Shown here: piece after piece, positions 42,357 to 50,723 of the stretch
Numbering within the stretch: the first letter of the stretch is position 1
Layout of the letters: each line of letters starts with the position of its first letter
NCBI GenBank assembly: GCA_963713085.1
Contig: CAVQKQ010000016.1
Location: forward strand, 214,982-278,981
Direction: 5' to 3'
Length of the DNA stretch: 64,000 nucleotides
From: PFJX01 sp963713085
GTDB taxonomy: Bacteria; Pseudomonadota; Gammaproteobacteria; Burkholderiales; Thiobacillaceae
Notes under the pieces: generated by a model
The model's database searches: none
What the model saw: only the letters and a program-made list of their open reading frames with translations
Told to the model about the DNA's origin: nothing
Program-made: the position numbers and the translations under genes

Positions 42357-43010
42357 ATGACCGCCACCGCCATCCGCATCCAGGAAAGCGCCCTCGACCC
42401 GGCCGCCGCCGTGCTCGACCACACCGTGCCCGCCGGCGAGCCCTATCTGCTGGAAATCGACAAGGGCCAGACCCTGCGCATCGTCGACCTGGAAGGCAAC
42501 CAGGCCGTCGACGTCATCTTCTACAATCGCGACGACGGCGCCGAGCACTACAGCGCCACCGAGACCATCCTGCGCCAGGGCGGCATCTACCTGACCACCG
42601 GCTCGGTGCTCTACAGCGACGACGGCAATGCGATGTTGACGATTGTCGCCGACACCTGCGGCCGCCACGACACCCTGGGCGGTGCCTGCGCGGCCGAGAG
42701 CAACACCGTGCGCTACGCGCTGCAGAAGAAATTCATGCACAGTTGCCGCGACAACTACCTGACCGCCCTGCAGCATGCCGACATCGGCCTGGGCAAACGC
42801 GACCTGGTGCCCAACATCAACTTCTTCATGAACGTGCCGGTGACCGAGGCGGGCCAGCTCACCTTCGAGGATGGCGTGTCCGCCCCGGGCAAGTACGTCG
42901 AGTTGCGCGCCGAGATGAACCTGTGGATGCTGGTGTCCAACTGTCCCCAGCTCAACAACCCGTGCAACGCCTACAATCCGACGCCGGCGCGGTTTCTGCT
43001 ATGGGATTAA
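42357..43010 (+). CDS. DUF1989 protein 2 (urea-amidolyase-associated / carboxyguanidine deiminase subunit)
   Basis: A 217-residue DUF1989 protein. Key segments are IVDLEGNQAVDVIFYNRDD, ADTCGRHDTLGGACAAESN (Cys and His that could bind metal) and LVPNINFFMNVPVTEAG. It is the typical shorter partner of the pair. With the first DUF1989 protein it should form the deiminase that acts between the carboxylase and the allophanate hydrolase. Its presence is the main reason to read this pathway as guanidine degradation rather than urea amidolyase. Confidence 0.84.
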   Translation: MTATAIRIQESALDPAAAVLDHTVPAGEPYLLEIDKGQTLRIVDLEGNQAVDVIFYNRDDGAEHYSATETILRQGGIYLTTGSVLYSDDGNAMLTIVADTCGRHDTLGGACAAESNTVRYALQKKFMHSCRDNYLTALQHADIGLGKRDLVPNINFFMNVPVTEAGQLTFEDGVSAPGKYVELRAEMNLWMLVSNCPQLNNPCNAYNPTPARFLLWD

Positions 43011-43013
43011 CGC

Positions 43014-43114
43014 CCCTCCCCCAACGTGGGAGGGGCTGGGGGAGGGGGAACAGCGCATCCGACATTGCAACCGTTATTCCCTCACCCCAACCCTCTCCCG
43101 AGGGGAGAGGGAGC
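43014..43114. repeat. GC-rich inverted repeats of a dispersed family
   Basis: Two units: CCCCTCCCCCAACGTGGGAG with its mirror at 43014-43049 and CCTCACCCCAACCCTCTCCC with GAGGGGAGAGGGAGC at 43079-43114. The same family occurs at 46825-46905. They fill most of the 172-base gap before the carboxylase gene. Confidence 0.65.
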
Positions 43115-43182
43115 ACTAGCCCGCCCAGGGACGCCCCGGAGCGGCATAACGTAAACGCGGGACGACCCGCCTCGGGAGCGAA

Positions 43183-46100
43183 ATGTTCAAGAAGGTCCTG
43201 ATCGCCAACCGCGGCGCCATCGCCTGCCGCATCCAGCGCACCCTCAGGAAACTTGGCATGCTTGGCGTGGCCGTGTACTCCGAGGCCGACGCCGGCGCCC
43301 GCCACGTGCTCGAAGCGGACGAGGCCTACCTGCTCGGCCCCGCGCCCGCCGCCGAGAGCTATCTGCGGGCCGACAAGATTCTTGCGATTGCAAAGGAGTG
43401 CGGCGCCGAGGCCATCCACCCCGGCTACGGTTTTCTCTCGGAAAATCCGGATTTCGCCGACGCCTGCGCCGCAGCCGGCATCGCCTTCGTCGGCCCGACC
43501 GGCGAGCAGATGCGTGCCTTCGGCCTCAAGCACACCGCCCGCGAGCTGGCCCAGCAGAACGGCGTACCGCTGCTGCCCGGCTCCGGCCTGCTCAGCGACG
43601 TCGGCCACGCCGCAGCCGAGGCCAGGCGCATCGGCTACCCGGTCATGCTGAAGAGCACCGCCGGGGGCGGCGGCATCGGCATGCGCCTGATCTGGAGCGA
43701 GGACCAGCTCGCGGAAGCTTTTGCGTCAGTGGACCGCCTGGCCCGCGCCAACTTCAAGGAGGCCGGCATCTACCTGGAGAAATACGTGGAGAAGGCGCGC
43801 CACATCGAGGTGCAGATATTCGGCGACGGGAAAGGCAATGTTGTCGCCCTGGGCGAGCGCGACTGCTCGGTGCAGCGCCGCAACCAGAAGGTGGTCGAGG
43901 AAACCCCGGCACCCGGCCTGAGCGACGCCCAGCGCACCGACCTGCTGGCCATCGCCGTGCGCCTGGGAAAAGCCGTGAACTACCGCTCGGCCGGCACGGT
44001 GGAATTCGTCTACGACGCCGCCACCGGCGAGTTCTACTTCCTGGAGGTGAACACCCGGCTGCAGGTCGAGCACGGCGTCACCGAGGAGGTGACCGGGGTC
44101 GACCTGGTCGAATGGATGCTGCGCCAGGCAGCCGGCGACCTGGCCCCGCTCGACAGCTTCAAGATCGAACCCAAGGGCGCGGCGATCCAGGTTCGTCTCT
44201 ATGCCGAGGACCCGAACAAGAACTTCCAGCCCAGCGCCGGCCTGCTCACCGCCGCCCGCTTCCCGGCAGACCTCCGGGTCGACGCCTGGGTGCAGGACGG
44301 CACGGTGGTGCCGCCCAACTACGACCCCATGCTGGCCAAGCTGATCGCCTACGGCCCGGATCGGGAAAGCGCGCGCACCAAGCTGATCGTAGCGCTGCGT
44401 GATTCAGTCGTGTCCGGTATCGAGACCAACCGCGCCTATCTCGCCCAAGTGCTGGCCTATCCCGACTTCGTCGCCGGCAAGCAGATCACCCGCATGCTGG
44501 AGGGCTTCCACTACCGGCCGTCAACCGTCGACGTGCTGGAGCCGGGCGTGCAGTCCAGCATCCAGGACTGGCCCGGCCGGACCGGCTACTGGGACGTCGG
44601 CGTGCCGCCTTCGGGACCGATGGATGCCCTGTCCATGCGCCTGTCCAACCGCCTGGTCGGCAACCCGGAAGGCACGGCCGCCCTGGAACTGACCGCCGCC
44701 GGTCCGACCCTGAAGTTCAACTGCGATAGTTTCATCGCCCTGGGTGGCGCGGCCATGGCCGCGAAGCTGGACGGCGAGGCGTTGGACAACTGGCGCGCCT
44801 ATCAGGTCAAGGCCGGCTCGGTGCTGCAGCTGGGCCGGATCGACGGGGCCGGTCTGCGCGCCTATCTGGCCGTGGCCGGCGGTTTCCTGGTACCCGACTA
44901 CCTGGGCTCGAAATCCACCTTCACGCTGGGCCAGTTCGGCGGCCACGGCGGCCGCACGCTGCGCAGCGGCGACGTGCTGCATATCCGGTCCGGCGCCGAA
45001 AGCGAGCCGACCAGCCTGCCCATGGAGCTGCAGCCGCCCCTCACCCACGCCTGGGAGATCGGCGTGCTCTATGGCCCGCACGGCGCGCCCGACTTCTTCA
45101 CCGATCACGACATCGACACCTTCTTCGCCACCGACTGGGAGGTGCATTACAACTCTTCGCGCACCGGCGTGCGCCTGATCGGCCCCAAGCCGCAGTGGGC
45201 CCGGACCGACGGCGGCGAGGCGGGCCTGCATCCCTCCAACCTTCACGACAACGCCTACGCCATCGGCGCCGTCGACTTCACCGGCGACATGCCCGTGATC
45301 CTGGGCCCCGACGGTCCCTCGCTGGGCGGCTTCGTGTGTCTGGCCACCATCGTCCAGGCGGAACTTTGGAAGCTGGGCCAACTGAAGCCGGGCGACACGG
45401 TACGCTTCAAGCGCCTGACCCGCGAGCAGGCCAACGGCATGCAGCGCGACCAGGATGCCGCCTTGGCGGGACTGGATCGGGCGGCCTTCGCCAGCCTGCC
45501 CGGCGAACATGCGCCGCTGGGCACGCCGGTGCTGCGCCACCTGGCCTCGGAAGGCGAGAAACCCGACCTGGTCGTGCGCCAGTCCGGCGACGCCAACCTC
45601 TTGTTCGAACTCGGCCCGCTGGTGCTGGACATGGAGCTGCGCTTCCGCATCCAGGCCCTCATGGAAGCGGTGAAGAAGAGCGCCATTCCGGGCATGCTCG
45701 ATTTGACGCCGGGCATCCGCTCGCTGCAGGTCCACTTCGACCCGCGCGCCGTCGATCAGGACGCGTTGCTCGACGCCGTGGTGGCGCTGGAGGAGAGCCT
45801 GCCGCCGCTCGACGACATGGAAGTGCCGTCGCGCATCGTCCACCTCCCGCTGTCCTGGGATGACCCGGCGACGCGGCTGGCGATCGAAAAATACATGCAG
45901 TCGGTGCGCCCGGACGCGCCCTGGTGCCCGAGCAACATCGAGTTCATCCGCCGCATCAACAGCCTGGACAGCATCGAGGATGTCTACAAGGTGGTGTTCG
46001 AGGCGAGCTACCTGGTCATGGGCCTGGGCGACGTCTACCTGGGCGCGCCGGTCGCCACGCCGCTCGACCCAAGGCATAGATTGGTCACCACCAAGTACAA

Positions 46101-46785
46101 CCCGGCCCGTACCTGGACCCCGGAAAACGCGGTCGGCATCGGCGGCGCCTACCTGTGCGTGTACGGCATGGAAGGCCCCGGCGGCTACCAGTTCGTCGGC
46201 CGCACGGTGCAGATGTGGAACCGCCACCGGGTCACCGCCGACTTCGACAAGCCGTGGCTGCTGCGCTTCTTCGACCAGATCCGCTTCTATCCGGTCGGCG
46301 AGGCCGAGCTGCTCAAGCTGCGCGAGGACTTCGTCAACGGCCGCTTCAAGCTGAACATCGAGCCGACCCAGTTCCGGCTGCAAGCGACTACCGCCAGCTT
46401 CCTGGCCGACAACGCCGACTCCATCACCACCTTCAAGAGCGGCCAGCAGGCCGCCTTCGACGCCGAGCGGGAACGCTGGCGGGCCGCCGGCCAGGACGTG
46501 GTGGCGAGCGACGTACTGGTCGCCGAAGCCGGCCCGGACAGCGAGTTGGACCTGCCCGAGAACGCCCGCCCGGTGGCCAGCCACGTCGCCGGCAGCGTCT
46601 GGAAGGTCGAGGCCCAGGTGGGCGACAAGGTGAAGGCCGGCCAGACCCTGGTTATCGTCGAGTCGATGAAGATGGAGTTCGCCCTGGCCGCGCCCTGCGA
46701 CGGCAGGCTGACCCACCTGTTCTGCAAGGAAGGCGGTTCGGTATCAGCCGGGCAGGATTTGCTGGTGATCGAGGAGGGGGAGTGA
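43183..46785 (+). CDS. Biotin-dependent guanidine/urea carboxylase
   Basis: A 1200-residue biotin enzyme. Residues 1-445 are biotin carboxylase (KSTAGGGGIGMRLIW ATP-grasp, EVNTRLQVEHGVTEEVTG). About 450-720 is the KipA/AHS2-type and 770-970 the KipI/AHS1-type carboxyltransferase region (DWPGRTGYWDVGVPPSGPMD, DLTPGIRSLQVHFDPR). The biotin lysine is K1163 in VESMKMEF, in a C-terminal carrier domain. It carboxylates urea or guanidine at the expense of ATP and bicarbonate. The DUF1989 partners favour guanidine. There is no fused hydrolase; the allophanate hydrolase is a separate gene downstream. Confidence 0.92.
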   Translation: MFKKVLIANRGAIACRIQRTLRKLGMLGVAVYSEADAGARHVLEADEAYLLGPAPAAESYLRADKILAIAKECGAEAIHPGYGFLSENPDFADACAAAGIAFVGPTGEQMRAFGLKHTARELAQQNGVPLLPGSGLLSDVGHAAAEARRIGYPVMLKSTAGGGGIGMRLIWSEDQLAEAFASVDRLARANFKEAGIYLEKYVEKARHIEVQIFGDGKGNVVALGERDCSVQRRNQKVVEETPAPGLSDAQRTDLLAIAVRLGKAVNYRSAGTVEFVYDAATGEFYFLEVNTRLQVEHGVTEEVTGVDLVEWMLRQAAGDLAPLDSFKIEPKGAAIQVRLYAEDPNKNFQPSAGLLTAARFPADLRVDAWVQDGTVVPPNYDPMLAKLIAYGPDRESARTKLIVALRDSVVSGIETNRAYLAQVLAYPDFVAGKQITRMLEGFHYRPSTVDVLEPGVQSSIQDWPGRTGYWDVGVPPSGPMDALSMRLSNRLVGNPEGTAALELTAAGPTLKFNCDSFIALGGAAMAAKLDGEALDNWRAYQVKAGSVLQLGRIDGAGLRAYLAVAGGFLVPDYLGSKSTFTLGQFGGHGGRTLRSGDVLHIRSGAESEPTSLPMELQPPLTHAWEIGVLYGPHGAPDFFTDHDIDTFFATDWEVHYNSSRTGVRLIGPKPQWARTDGGEAGLHPSNLHDNAYAIGAVDFTGDMPVILGPDGPSLGGFVCLATIVQAELWKLGQLKPGDTVRFKRLTREQANGMQRDQDAALAGLDRAAFASLPGEHAPLGTPVLRHLASEGEKPDLVVRQSGDANLLFELGPLVLDMELRFRIQALMEAVKKSAIPGMLDLTPGIRSLQVHFDPRAVDQDALLDAVVALEESLPPLDDMEVPSRIVHLPLSWDDPATRLAIEKYMQSVRPDAPWCPSNIEFIRRINSLDSIEDVYKVVFEASYLVMGLGDVYLGAPVATPLDPRHRLVTTKYNPARTWTPENAVGIGGAYLCVYGMEGPGGYQFVGRTVQMWNRHRVTADFDKPWLLRFFDQIRFYPVGEAELLKLREDFVNGRFKLNIEPTQFRLQATTASFLADNADSITTFKSGQQAAFDAERERWRAAGQDVVASDVLVAEAGPDSELDLPENARPVASHVAGSVWKVEAQVGDKVKAGQTLVIVESMKMEFALAAPCDGRLTHLFCKEGGSVSAGQDLLVIEEGE

Positions 46786-46824
46786 TGGCGTTACAGGAAA
46801 CCGAAGCGGCAATGAGAGGTTGCT

Positions 46825-46905
46825 CCCTCATCCCCAGCCCTTCCCCCGAGGGGGGAAGGGAGCTTTTCCCCTCGCCCTACGGGAGAGGGGTAGGGGTGAG
46901 GGAGC
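46825..46905. repeat. GC-rich inverted repeats of a dispersed family (second site)
   Basis: CTCCCTCATCCCCAGCCCTT with its mirror GGGGAAGGGAGC, then CCCCTCGCCCTACGGGAGAG with GGGTAGGGGTGAGGG. They occupy the 160-base gap between carboxylase and hydrolase genes and belong to the family at 43014-43114. Confidence 0.65.
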
Positions 46906-46945
46906 AAGGTCTGCGCACCCACCCTTCGTTGATGGAGCACACCCA

Positions 46946-48742
46946 ATGACCTCCCTCGACATCGCCAGCCTCAAGGCCGCCTACGCCGCCGGCACCCTGA
47001 CGCCCACGGCCCTGGCCGAGGAGATCCTCCGCCGCACCGCCGACGACCCGAACCAGGTCTGGATCGCGCGCCTGCCCGACGCCGCCATCCTCGCCCATGC
47101 CAAGGCACTTGAAGGCAAGGACCCGGCGAGCCTGCCGCTCTACGGCATCCCCTTCGCCATCAAGGACAACATCGACCTGGCCGGCGTGACGACCACGGCC
47201 GGCTGCCGGGAATACGCCTACACGCCGGGGAAGCACGCCTTCGTGGTGCGGCGTCTGATCGACGCCGGCGCCATCCCGATCGGCAAGACCAACCTGGACC
47301 AGTTCGCCACCGGCCTCAACGGCACCCGCTCGCCCTTTGGCGCCTGCCGCAACGCCTTCGATCCGGCATTCATCTCCGGTGGCTCCAGCTCCGGTTCGGC
47401 GGTGGCGGTGGCCCTGGGCTACTGCAGCTTCGCCCTGGGCACCGACACCGCGGGCTCCGGCCGGGTGCCTGCCGCTTTCAACAACCTCGTCGGCCACAAG
47501 CCCAGCCTGGGCTGGCTGTCTTCGACCGGCCTGGTGCCGGCCTGCCGGTCTCTGGATACCATTTCGGCGTTCGCCCTCACGGCCGAGGACGCCGAGGCGG
47601 TCATGGTCGCCGCAGCAGGTTATGACGAGTCGGATGCCTTTTCCCGTCAGGTCACCGGCCACGGCTTCGATTTCGGCAACGCGACCACCTTCCGGATCGG
47701 CATCCCGAAGGCCGACCAACTGGCTTTTTTCGGCAATGCCGAGGCCGAGCGCCTGTTCGGGGAAGCGGTGCAACGCATCAAGTCGCTGGGTGGGGAGTGC
47801 GTCGAGATCGATCTGCAGCCATTCCTCGACACCGCCAAGTTGCTCTACGAAGGCCCATGGGTGGCCGAACGCTATGCCGCCATCCACGCGTTCTTCGACG
47901 CCAATCCAGAGGCGCCTCTGCCGGTGATCCGCGAGATCGTCGGCGGCGCCAAGCGCTGGTCGGCCGCCGACGCCTACGAATACGGCTACCGGCTCAAGGC
48001 CTGCAAACGGCAATGCGACGCCCTCCTGGCCACGGTCGACTGCGTGCTCATGCCCACCGCCGGCACGATCTACACCGTCGCCGAACTAAAGGCCGAACCG
48101 ATTCGGCTCAACAGCAACCTGGGCTACTACACCAATTTCATGAACCTGCTGGACTATGCCGCCACCGCCGTGCCGGCCGGTTTCCAGCAGGATGGATTGC
48201 CGTTCGGTGTTACCCTTTTCGCCCAGCGCGACCAGGACGGCCCGCTTCTGCACCTGGCCGCGCGCATGCAACGCGCGGCAGTGGACACCTCCGGCGCAAC
48301 CGGCCTGCCGCTGGCCGGGCCATGGTCGCCCCCACGATTGCCCAGCGGCCAGGTCCGTGTGGCGGTCTGCGGCGCCCACCTGTCCGGTCTGCCCCTCAAC
48401 GGCCAACTCACCTCGCGCGGTGGCCGCTTGGTCGCGGCAGTGCGATCGGCGCCGGAGTACAAGTTCTACGCCCTGCCCGGCGGGCCGCCCCACCGGCCCG
48501 GCATGGTGCGCGTGGCCGAAGGCGGCGCGGCCATCGAAATGGAAATCTGGGAACTGCCGGCCCGGGAATACGGTTCATTCGTCGCCGGCATACCGGCTCC
48601 CCTGGGCATCGGCATGATCAGGCTGGCCGACGGCAGCCAGGTCCAGGGCTTCGTCTGCGAGACCGCCGCCGTAGCCGGGTCCGAGGACATTACGCGGTAT
48701 GGCGGCTGGCGGGCTTACCTGGGCCGCAGCGAGGCGGCCTGA
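46946..48742 (+). CDS. atzF: Allophanate hydrolase
   Basis: A 598-residue amidase read from the ATG at 46946 (GGAG upstream). The amidase-signature triad is visible: Lys in GIPFAIKDNIDLAG, and the serines of SGGSSSGSAVAVALG and TDTAGSGRVPAAF. From about residue 465 the C-terminal AHS domain (VAVCGAHLSGLPLNGQLTSR, LPGGPPHRPGMVRVAEGG) decarboxylates the intermediate. The enzyme turns allophanate into two ammonia and two CO2. It is the last gene of the cluster. Confidence 0.94.
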   Translation: MTSLDIASLKAAYAAGTLTPTALAEEILRRTADDPNQVWIARLPDAAILAHAKALEGKDPASLPLYGIPFAIKDNIDLAGVTTTAGCREYAYTPGKHAFVVRRLIDAGAIPIGKTNLDQFATGLNGTRSPFGACRNAFDPAFISGGSSSGSAVAVALGYCSFALGTDTAGSGRVPAAFNNLVGHKPSLGWLSSTGLVPACRSLDTISAFALTAEDAEAVMVAAAGYDESDAFSRQVTGHGFDFGNATTFRIGIPKADQLAFFGNAEAERLFGEAVQRIKSLGGECVEIDLQPFLDTAKLLYEGPWVAERYAAIHAFFDANPEAPLPVIREIVGGAKRWSAADAYEYGYRLKACKRQCDALLATVDCVLMPTAGTIYTVAELKAEPIRLNSNLGYYTNFMNLLDYAATAVPAGFQQDGLPFGVTLFAQRDQDGPLLHLAARMQRAAVDTSGATGLPLAGPWSPPRLPSGQVRVAVCGAHLSGLPLNGQLTSRGGRLVAAVRSAPEYKFYALPGGPPHRPGMVRVAEGGAAIEMEIWELPAREYGSFVAGIPAPLGIGMIRLADGSQVQGFVCETAAVAGSEDITRYGGWRAYLGRSEAA

Positions 48743-48896
48743 TCCTTTTTGGTAATAAAAAACCGGCCCGCGATGACGGGTCGTGAAATACGTATGTACG
48801 TACCGAAGCCCAATCATGATAGGTATTGAAACGCCTCCTGGAAATGCGCCACGTTGTCGCAGGCAGCTTGGCCCGGCCAGCCGTTAGAATCGGCCC

Positions 48897-49869
48897 ATGA
48901 TTTCGATTCCGCGAGGTTCGTCGCCGACTTCCCCGACAGTCGGCGGACTGCCGCTGGATGTCCAGCGCCGCCTGATCATCATGCGCGCGGCCCTGATCCT
49001 GGGCGAAGGGGCGGGCATCATCCTGCTGGCAATCCTTCTTGATGCGCGCCTACCCCTGCTGGCACTGGTCCTGATCCTGGCACTGCACCTGGCACTGAAT
49101 GCGGCAGCCTGACTGGGACTGCGCCTGGGGCGGGTGGAAATCCGGGAGGTGGCCTTGCAACTGGCCGTGGACGCGGCCTGCATCGGTGCCCTGGTTTACC
49201 TCACAGGGGGTATGCCAATCCCTTCATCTCCCTGCTGCTGGTGCCCCTGATCCTGGCGTCCGTCAGTCTGCCCGCCATTTACGTCTGGGCTATGGCCCTA
49301 TGGGTGGGGTGCTCTATACCGTGCCGATGCGCTACTACCGGCCCCTGGCGTTACGGGTGTCGCCGGATGCGGCGGTGGGCCTGCACCTGACCGGCATGTG
49401 GCTGAACTTCCTGCTTACCGCCGCCCTGGTGGCCACGGGGCCGGAGGCGCCCCTGGCGGCGGTGCGGGACACGGCGCCGGATGCCGTGGTGCTGGACCTG
49501 CGCCTGGCCACGGAATCGGGCCTGCGTCTGATCGAGCCCATGAAGGCGCTGCGGCCGGATCTGCGCATCCTGCTGCTGACCGGCTACGCCAGCATCGCAA
49601 CGGCGGTAAAGGCCATCAAGCTGGGGGCCTTCCACTACCTGCCCAAGCCGGCTGGTGCGGACGAGATCCTGGCCACCTTGGGCCGGGAAGGGGGCGATGC
49701 GGAAGCCCTGCCGCCGGAAGCCCCCCTATCGGTGGATCGGCCGGAGTGGCAGCACATCCAGAAGGTGCTGGCGGAACACCAGGGCAACCTATCCGCCACA
49801 GCCCGGGCCCTGAAGATGCATCGCCGCACCTTGCAGAGGAAGCTGGCGAAACGGCCGGTAAGGGATTAG
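48897..49869 (+). pseudogene. RegB-RegA fusion remnant (two-component redox regulator, deleted and frameshifted)
   Basis: From 48897 the frame gives the start of a RegB/PrrB-type sensor: LDVQRRLIIMRAALILGEGA and further membrane helices. A TGA at 49110, a lost T near 49208 and a shift near 49300 are needed to continue (LAVDAACIGALVYLTGG, then LYTVPMRYYRPLALRV, then LHLTGMWLNFLLTAALVA). At about 49440 the sequence jumps into RegA: DAVVLDLRLATESGLRLIEP, KPAGADEILATLG and a Fis-type helix-turn-helix (HRRTLQRKLAKRP). The kinase core of RegB and the first 40 or so residues of RegA are gone. Neither protein can work. Confidence 0.75.
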
Positions 49870-49873
49870 CCCC

Positions 49874-50407
49874 CTAGAGGCTCTCGATGATCAGGTTGCG
49901 GTTGGTGTAGATGCAGATATCGGCCGCGATCTCCAGTGCCTCGCGCACGATGTTTTCCGGCGACAGGTCGGTGTGCTCCAGCAGGGCCTGGGCAGCTGCC
50001 TGGGCGTAAGCGCCGCCGCTGCCGATGGCGGCGATGCCGAGTTCCGGCTCGAGGACGTCGCCGGACCCCGTGATGATCAGGGAGCTGCCCTTGTCCGCCA
50101 CCACCAGCATCGCCTCGAGGCGCCGCAGCATGCGGTCGGTGCGCCAGTCCTTGGCCAGTTCCACGGCGCTGCGCACCAGGTGTCCCTGATGTTTTTCCAG
50201 CTTGGCCTCGAAACGCTCGAACAGGGTGAAGGCATCCGCCGTGCCGCCGGCGAAGCCCGCCAGGATCTTGTCCTGGTAGAGCCGGCGCACCTTGCGCGCC
50301 CCGGCCTTGATGACGATGTTGCCCAGGGTGACCTGGCCGTCGCCCCCGATGGTCACGGATTCGCCCCGGCGCACGGAGAGGATGGTGGTGCCGCGGAACT
50401 GTTCCAT
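49874..50407 (-). CDS. hslV: ATP-dependent protease peptidase subunit HslV
   Basis: A 177-residue HslV (ClpQ). After the initiator stretch MEQFRG the mature protein begins with the catalytic threonine (TTILSVRRG). The proteasome-type core GFAGGTADAFTLFERFEAKL and GSGGAYAQAAAQALLEHTDL is intact. HslV needs the unfoldase HslU, whose gene normally follows directly. Here the next gene on this strand is missing and a plus-strand pseudogene ends 4 bases away. The start overlaps the stop of the STAS fragment gene (TGATG). Confidence 0.92.
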   Translation of the reverse strand: MEQFRGTTILSVRRGESVTIGGDGQVTLGNIVIKAGARKVRRLYQDKILAGFAGGTADAFTLFERFEAKLEKHQGHLVRSAVELAKDWRTDRMLRRLEAMLVVADKGSSLIITGSGDVLEPELGIAAIGSGGAYAQAAAQALLEHTDLSPENIVREALEIAADICIYTNRNLIIESL

Positions 50408-50673
50408 CACACCCGGGTCCGGGCGAGAATGGTGGCGAACTGGCCTACGCCGACGATCTGGAGCAGGGTATTGACCAGTTCGTTGCCTTCCTTGAACAGG
50501 ATCCGGCAGCCTTTCTGGTTGAGGTCGATCAGGATTTCCAGCAGGACGCCGATTACGGCGAAATCGATGCGGACCACTTGGGACAGGTCCACTTCGACCT
50601 GTTCCTTGCCTTCCGCGAAGCGCTTGAAGTCCCGGAACTGGCCCTCCTTGCCCGGGACGATCTGGCCGCTCAA
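50407..50673 (-). CDS. STAS-domain segment, 3' part of a frameshifted gene
   Basis: An 88-residue STAS domain (QVEVDLSQVVRIDFAVIGVL, LILFKEG-type tail) whose only available start is a TTG. The frame is open further upstream and reads LPLPSLITRPSAEADPALSS, which continues the preceding gene product if one C is added to a run of six (plus-strand G at 50759-50764). It is therefore most likely the C-terminal domain of the protein encoded at 50724-51545. It lacks the usual phospho-serine pair, as in structural STAS domains. Confidence 0.6.
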   Translation of the reverse strand: MSGQIVPGKEGQFRDFKRFAEGKEQVEVDLSQVVRIDFAVIGVLLEILIDLNQKGCRILFKEGNELVNTLLQIVGVGQFATILARTRV

Positions 50674-50723
50674 GGGAAAGGTGGAACTCAGAGCCGGATC
50701 GGCTTCCGCCGAGGGCCGCGTGA

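Noticed and set aside
44521..46716. 731-codon minus-strand frame across the carboxylase gene
   Set aside because: It is an antisense shadow of a conserved biotin enzyme. The composition (Gly, Ala, Val, His, Gln) is typical of such shadows.
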